Assembly (NCBI GenBank): GCA_030606805.1
Contig: JAUWFS010000057.1
Span: 1-16,071, forward strand
From: B13-G4 sp030606805
GTDB taxonomy: Bacteria > Desulfobacterota > Desulfobacteria > Desulfobacterales > ETH-SRB1
Length of the DNA stretch: 16,071 bases
Direction: 5' to 3'
Shown here piece by piece: positions 13,017 to 16,071 of this stretch; the stretch's first letter is position 1; the number at the start of each line of letters is the position of its first letter. The notes under the pieces are model-generated. The model was not told the origin of the DNA and made no database searches. It saw nothing but the letters and a program-made list of their open reading frames with translations. Position numbers and translations under genes: made by a program.

Positions 13017-14294
13017 ATGCAGATAACAAGAGATATTTTTTTTACGTTAATAAAGAGTCTGGATAGCGCAAAAGTTCTAATTCTTAAAGGCGCCAGGCAG
13101 GTAGGTAAAACCACTATTATGGATGAGATTCAGGCATATCTCACCAGGCAAGGCAAGACCACCTTTTATATTTCTGCGGACGAAGATTTTGATAATTCCA
13201 TATTTAAAACCCCACAGCACTTCATGGCCCGGCTTGAAAGCGAAATAGATTTTTCAGTTGCCAAAGTGTACGTTTTTATCGATGAGTTTCAATATATTAA
13301 TGATGCCGGAAGATTTATCAAAGTTCTACATGATAAGTACCGTCATAAAATCCAGTTTATTGTCTCCGGTTCTTCATCCCTTGAGATTACAAAAAACAGT
13401 GAGTTTTTAACGGGCCGCAAAATAGAATTTCCGATAGGTCGCTTATCTTTTACAGAGGTTGTAAGGTGCAGAGAACCGGGTATTCAAAAGGCTTTTGCAG
13501 AAACAGCTTACAGCTATGATAAATGGAAAATACTTTACGATGTGCATAAAACAAAACTTGAAATTTTATTTACCCGGTTTGCTCGGTTTGGTGGATATCC
13601 TGAAATTGTAACCACTGAGGATTATGATCTTAAAAAAACACTTATCCGGGAATTATTTTCAACCTATATCCAAAAAGATATCATTGCATTCCTCAGGGTT
13701 GAAAATGTAGCCGCATTCAACAGCCTGATAAAGGTTTTATGTTCAGAAACAGCCAATCTTCTAAACAAGCAGTCTCTGGCCAATACACTGGGCATTGCAA
13801 TTAACACGTTGAATAAATACCTGGATATCCTGCAGGGAACATATGTGTGCCATTTTTTAGCGCCTTTTTTTGTAAATACAAGAAAAGAAGTGTCCAAGAT
13901 GAAAAAGATTTTTATTAATGATAGTGGATTGCGCAATTTTATACTGAATCGCTTTCCTGCAACATACAATGATATCAGCGGGCAGGAAGCAGAAAACCTT
14001 GCCTTTGCAGCCTTGCGACACTATGTAACAGAAGATAATTTATTTTTCTATAGAACCATCAGCAAAGCGGAAATTGATTTTATTGTTGATTACGGCCAAA
14101 CCAGGGATGTCATTGAAGTGAAATTCCAGAACAAAGTATCAGGGTTGCCGGTTGCAATGCGTAATTTTACAAAAAAATACAATACTCAAAAAATGATACT
14201 TGTGACCAAACAGGATTTTAAAGAAGAAGATGGCCGATTTTATATTCCCCTGCCTTTGTTTGAGTTTTTTCTACAAGCCAACATTCGGAATTAA
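13017..14294 (+). CDS. AAA+ ATPase with C-terminal DUF4143/nuclease-like domain
   Basis: The 425-aa protein belongs to the AAA_14/DUF4143 group. It has Walker A GARQVGKT (25-32), Walker B VYVFIDE (84-90), a sensor-like VSGSSSL (116-122) and TGR with R134. A middle winged-helix-like region (about 215-285) includes NTLGIAINTLNKYLDIL. The C-terminal part has E326, D354 (AEIDF) and E367-V-K369 (IEVKF), which matches the core of a PD-(D/E)xK fold. Members are widespread in anaerobes and often found in accessory DNA; their role is unproven. GGAGG precedes the ATG. It is the only intact large gene between the two 33-bp repeats and has no close partner gene, so a stand-alone role is likely. Confidence 0.9.
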   Translation: MQITRDIFFTLIKSLDSAKVLILKGARQVGKTTIMDEIQAYLTRQGKTTFYISADEDFDNSIFKTPQHFMARLESEIDFSVAKVYVFIDEFQYINDAGRFIKVLHDKYRHKIQFIVSGSSSLEITKNSEFLTGRKIEFPIGRLSFTEVVRCREPGIQKAFAETAYSYDKWKILYDVHKTKLEILFTRFARFGGYPEIVTTEDYDLKKTLIRELFSTYIQKDIIAFLRVENVAAFNSLIKVLCSETANLLNKQSLANTLGIAINTLNKYLDILQGTYVCHFLAPFFVNTRKEVSKMKKIFINDSGLRNFILNRFPATYNDISGQEAENLAFAALRHYVTEDNLFFYRTISKAEIDFIVDYGQTRDVIEVKFQNKVSGLPVAMRNFTKKYNTQKMILVTKQDFKEEDGRFYIPLPLFEFFLQANIRN

Positions 14295-14392
14295 AAACCC
14301 AAAAAGCCCCCGAAAGCATAGCCGTCCTGTTTACCTTGTCGTTGAACGAAAAGGTATCAAAATCTTTGACATCAACTTGTAGCTATTATAAA

Positions 14393-14414
14393 GAGTTTTA
14401 ATAACTTAAAACTC
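14393..14414. promoter_or_regulatory. 22-bp palindrome, candidate operator
   Basis: Nine-base perfect arms GAGTTTTAA (14393-14401) and TTAAAACTC (14406-14414) flank four bases. It lies just after a TTGACA (14366-14371) with a TATAAA at a short 15-base spacing, and 7 bases before a strong ribosome site. The place suits a repressor of the short genes that follow. Confidence 0.45.
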
Positions 14415-14432
14415 AAGACAGGAGGGAAGAAC

Positions 14433-14543
14433 ATGAAACACAAAGCTTGTCTCGTGTTGATTCTTTGCGGGGTTTGGTTCCTTTGCTATGTTTTTCCATG
14501 TGACACATTTCATCAAGGAGATTCTAATGAAAACAGTTGTTGA
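14433..14543 (+). CDS. Short hydrophobic peptide, 36 aa
   Basis: A very good ribosome site (AGGAGGGA) precedes an ATG that opens MKHKACLVLILCGVWFLCYV, a basic start followed by one hydrophobic stretch (about residues 5-21), then a polar tail with two cysteines (PCDTFHQGDSNENSC). It could be a single-pass membrane peptide, perhaps like small toxins, or the surviving signal sequence of a lost secreted protein. The frame overlaps the following nucleotidyltransferase start by 17 bases. A 22-bp palindrome lies upstream. Expression is well supported by the ribosome site; function is unknown. Confidence 0.45.
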   Translation: MKHKACLVLILCGVWFLCYVFPCDTFHQGDSNENSC

Positions 14544-14649
14544 AGATGAAATAAAAAGTTTTGTTAATGATATTATCAACCGATTCAATCCGGAACGTGT
14601 TATCCTGTTCGGTTCCCATGCTTCAGGAGATGTGACCCCTTTATTTTAG
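14527..14649 (+). pseudogene. MNT-type nucleotidyltransferase, N-terminal fragment
   Basis: The 40-codon frame reads MKTVVEDEIKSFVNDIINRF, then NPERVILFGSHASGDVTPLF and a stop. The ILFGSHASGD block is the start of the MNT/Pol-beta nucleotidyltransferase core (G-S-x-A-x-G-D), as in the antitoxin half of HEPN-MNT pairs. The following D-x-D metal site and the rest of the domain are absent, and no HEPN gene is visible downstream. AAGGAG precedes the ATG. The sequence after about 14633 no longer matches the family, so a deletion or insertion junction lies there. Confidence 0.75.
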
Positions 14650-14663
14650 ATGGAGGCCAATCA

Positions 14664-14792
14664 ATGGAAATACAATTTATTGGTATCGTTCATAAGTGTT
14701 TACATTTAAGAATATTCACTCTTAACGGTTCAGTCACGGTCTCTTTTGGGGGACTTCTATTTGACTTCAGTCATATATGTAATAATCCGTAA
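14664..14792 (+). CDS. Short hypothetical frame, 42 aa (weak)
   Basis: A GGAGG ribosome site precedes MEIQFIGIVHKCLHLRIFTL and a stop 42 codons on. The first nine residues recall the N-terminus of TrmO/TsaA-type proteins (IGIVH), but the remainder does not, so it may be a fragment of such a gene. Treat as uncertain. Confidence 0.25.
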   Translation: MEIQFIGIVHKCLHLRIFTLNGSVTVSFGGLLFDFSHICNNP

Positions 14793-15016
14793 TCCAATCA
14801 AATAAAACGCCTATTTGTTATGTAGATACGGCAATTAAAAAGCTATATCTTGCTGATTTACCGCAGAAAAGTCCCCTGTGCTCCGACGAGCTTCTCGGGG
14901 TGCCCATTCTCGCCCAGGAAACTTTTATGCTGTTCCGTAGACATTAACAACAGTTGTATTTGAGCAATGAAGAAATCATAAAAAATTCGCATGTAAATAC
15001 TTTTGAACGATACTAA
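14793..15016. other. Unassigned debris between broken genes
   Basis: No gene is supported here. The stretch contains short frames on both strands (for example a plus-strand piece reading YVDTAIKKLYLADLPQKSP around 14820-14875) that I cannot match to any family. GC rises in 14870-14935 (CTCCGACGAGCTTCTCGGGG), unlike the AT-rich flanks, suggesting a patch of foreign origin. Confidence 0.4.
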
Positions 15017-15189
15017 TTCATTACTGATACACAAGATAATAGGACGGCGGCAATTATCCCCCTTGATGAGTGGGAACGGACAGAGAAAGCAAAAGATATT
15101 CTTGAGCATGTTTACCTGGCCGGAATCATCAAAGAACGTAAAGACAGTGAACCAATAATAAATCTTGACGACTTACCGAACGCAGAGGG
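15017..15189 (+). pseudogene. Phd-type antitoxin, C-terminal fragment
   Basis: After a stop codon at 15014 the frame reads FITDTQDNRTAAIIPLDEWE and goes on through KAKDILEHVYLAGIIKERK to INLDDLPN, the second half of a Phd-family antitoxin that neutralises a RelE toxin. There is no start codon and the first half is gone. After the LPN residues the frame stays open into the toxin remnant instead of ending, so a deletion has fused the two genes. Confidence 0.7.
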
Positions 15190-15288
15190 ATTGACCATAT
15201 CATCAAGATTGTTGCGATCGACAAGAGAGAAAACATGGAAGTCTATCGTATAGCACTGAAAAGAATTCTATCAATGAAATCAGATTAA
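15190..15288 (+). pseudogene. RelE-type toxin, C-terminal fragment
   Basis: In a different frame from the antitoxin, the sequence reads IDHIIKIVAIDKRENMEVYR and then IALKRILSMKSD before TAA at 15286. This is the end of a RelE/ParE-fold mRNA interferase (the K-I-V-x-I-x-K-R-E-x-x-E-V-Y pattern). About two thirds of the toxin is missing, so it cannot be active. It follows the antitoxin fragment without any spacer. Confidence 0.65.
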
Positions 15289-15374
15289 CATGGAAACAAA
15301 AGATAGAACGACCGCCTCTCCTAATTTGATTCAAAAACCAAATAACTATCAACGTTCCTATTAGGATTACACAC

Positions 15375-15407
15375 ATAAGTGCACTAATCAAGACGCGGCC
15401 CCAATTA
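15375..15407. repeat. 33-bp direct repeat, copy 2
   Basis: Second copy of the sequence at 11984-12016, with two mismatches (positions 9 and 27 of the repeat). It lies 86 bases after the RelE remnant and 24 bases before the tandem repeat at 15432. No gene crosses it. Confidence 0.7.
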
Positions 15408-15431
15408 TTAGATCTGCGTGGCATATATCTC

Positions 15432-15555
15432 TTATGATATAAATTATTCGACTTATCAATATATCAAGGAACGTCCCGCAAGTTATCAAGGAACGTCCCG
15501 CAAGTTATGATATAAATTATTCGACTTATCAATATATCAAGGAACGTCCCGCAAG
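15432..15555. repeat. Tandem repeat, 73-bp period, 1.7 copies
   Basis: A 51-base block (15432-15482) is followed by a 22-base block (15483-15504), and the 51-base block then recurs exactly (15505-15555). The 22-base block is itself a copy of the last part of the long block, so AAGGAACGTCCCGCAAG appears three times. The tip AAGGAACGT resembles the ends of the MITE at 1-182. The copies are identical, so the duplication is recent. The block replaces what would be the protein-coding part of the group II intron remnant to its right. Confidence 0.85.
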
Positions 15556-15568
15556 TCATACCCCACTT

Positions 15569-15929
15569 GGATTTCTCCCTTAGCATCGGAACGACAGGTT
15601 CCCATGTTCCGCACACAAGCCTGGATTAAGCTCACGCCACCTTTATGCCGGACACCATTCAGGCAGTAAACAGGTTCCCCCTGAATTTATCATGGGACAG
15701 TGGTGCAACCCCGCTTTTGATGTCATCATATACGCTTACGACACGTCATCAGTGGTTCGCTTTCGCTCGTCTTCTAAATCCATATCTGACTTGGTCTTTG
15801 CCAAGCCTTTTCCGTAACGCTCACCACCCCGGCTCTTAACCGACGCAGTTTACGGCGATTTGAGACCTGCTCCTGCAAGCCGACCTCGGAGGGCCATACC
15901 CCCATCTCGTGTGCAGCTTCCATGGCACA
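15569..15929 (-). ncRNA. Group II intron remnant, 5' ribozyme domains
   Basis: Read on the minus strand, this GC-richer, structured stretch resembles from memory the RNA that precedes the reverse-transcriptase gene in bacterial group II introns: blocks such as GACGAGCGAAAGCGAACC, CTGATGACGTGTCG, GGCGTGAGC and GGAACCTGTCGTTCC, ending CTAAGGGAGAAATCC. No reverse transcriptase follows; at about 15560 the sequence passes straight into the tandem repeat. Translations of either strand here are not real proteins. The assignment rests on recall of conserved segments and on the domain V-like hairpin beside it; a covariance-model search would settle it. Confidence 0.55.
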
Positions 15930-15932
15930 CCA

Positions 15933-15963
15933 CCACCGGACATACGGATCACGTATCCGGCGA
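15933..15963 (-). ncRNA. Domain V-like hairpin of a group II intron
   Basis: On the minus strand CGCCGGA pairs with TCCGGTG (one G-U wobble at the second pair), a two-base TG bulge follows on the 3' side, and TACG pairs with CGTA above it around a five-base loop. This layout, with a CGC triad at the base, is that of domain V in IIC-type introns, though the loop is not the usual GNRA. It lies upstream of the 5' domains on the same strand, which is the wrong order for one intron. Confidence 0.5.
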
Positions 15964-16029
15964 TTCGGCTGGTCAAAACAGACACAAATGAACATAATGA
16001 ACATCTGGTCTGCCTGGCCTTGGGGAACG

Positions 16030-16063
16030 AAAAAATTTGGTGTCAAAAAAATTTGGTGTCAAA
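16030..16063. repeat. 16-bp tandem repeat at the window end
   Basis: AAATTTGGTGTCAAAA occurs twice in succession, followed by GCTTGAAT at the last base. Comparable GGTGTCAA sequences border some short-element transposase genes, so a mobile gene may begin beyond the window; this is a guess. Confidence 0.5.
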
Positions 16064-16071
16064 GCTTGAAT

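Noticed and set aside
11984..15407. The 33-bp repeats as attachment sites of an integrated element
   Set aside because: No integrase gene or tRNA target lies between or beside them, and the contents are broken unrelated genes.
15432..15555. Possible CRISPR array
   Set aside because: Only 1.7 copies of a 73-base unit with no unique spacers and no cas genes nearby.
15645..15839. Plus-strand frame of 64 codons antisense to the intron remnant
   Set aside because: Such frames recur by chance opposite group II intron RNA; there is no ribosome site and the DNA looks structured rather than coding.
15774..16046. Minus-strand frame of 90 codons over the hairpin and intron remnant
   Set aside because: It runs through the domain V-like hairpin and the RNA domains; its apparent conservation would reflect RNA structure, not protein.

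Overview
The window looks like a chromosomal segment of an anaerobic deltaproteobacterium, most likely a sulfate reducer of the Desulfobacterota. This is an inference from the low-to-moderate GC, the style of the tryptophan genes, the IHF-like protein and the short palindromic repeats; no rRNA or tRNA is present to confirm it. About two thirds is ordinary metabolic or informational coding sequence. The last 5 kb is an accessory zone of toxin-antitoxin modules, an ATPase and gene debris.

Layout. 1-3303: an unknown gene and an IHF/HU-type gene on the minus strand, then a divergent NAD-dependent DNA ligase gene (minus). They are bracketed by two copies of a 182-bp MITE-like element (1-182 and 3122-3303), with a third, unrelated inverted-repeat element (1011-1116) just upstream of the IHF gene. 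3479-4126: a small membrane protein and a promoter region. 4133-7684: a tightly packed plus-strand operon of a GntR/UTRA regulator, trpB, trpA and a patatin-like lipase. 7685-8487: a decayed repeat and an unknown 158-aa gene with a TTG start. 8484-10962: trpD, trpC and trpF on the minus strand, converging on the first group. trpE and trpG are absent, so the pathway is split over at least two loci.

10963-16071: promoters and operators, a Phd/VapC toxin-antitoxin pair, a frameshifted and truncated fic gene, an intact AAA+ (AAA_14/DUF4143-like) ATPase, a short hydrophobic peptide gene overlapping a truncated MNT nucleotidyltransferase, a collapsed Phd-RelE pair, a 73-bp tandem repeat and the remains of group II intron RNA. 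A 33-bp sequence occurs twice (11984-12016 and 15375-15407; 31 of 33 identical). It brackets the fic to RelE debris and coincides with the point where fic is cut off.

How the genes work together. trpDCF supply the middle steps of tryptophan synthesis (anthranilate to indole-glycerol phosphate) and trpBA the final two reactions. The co-transcribed GntR/UTRA protein is a plausible local regulator, and the patatin gene is translationally coupled to trpA. No single clearly new system stands out. The best leads are the regulator-trpBA-patatin operon, the MITE pair with a compensatory arm change, the 33-bp repeat and the disordered group II intron remnant.
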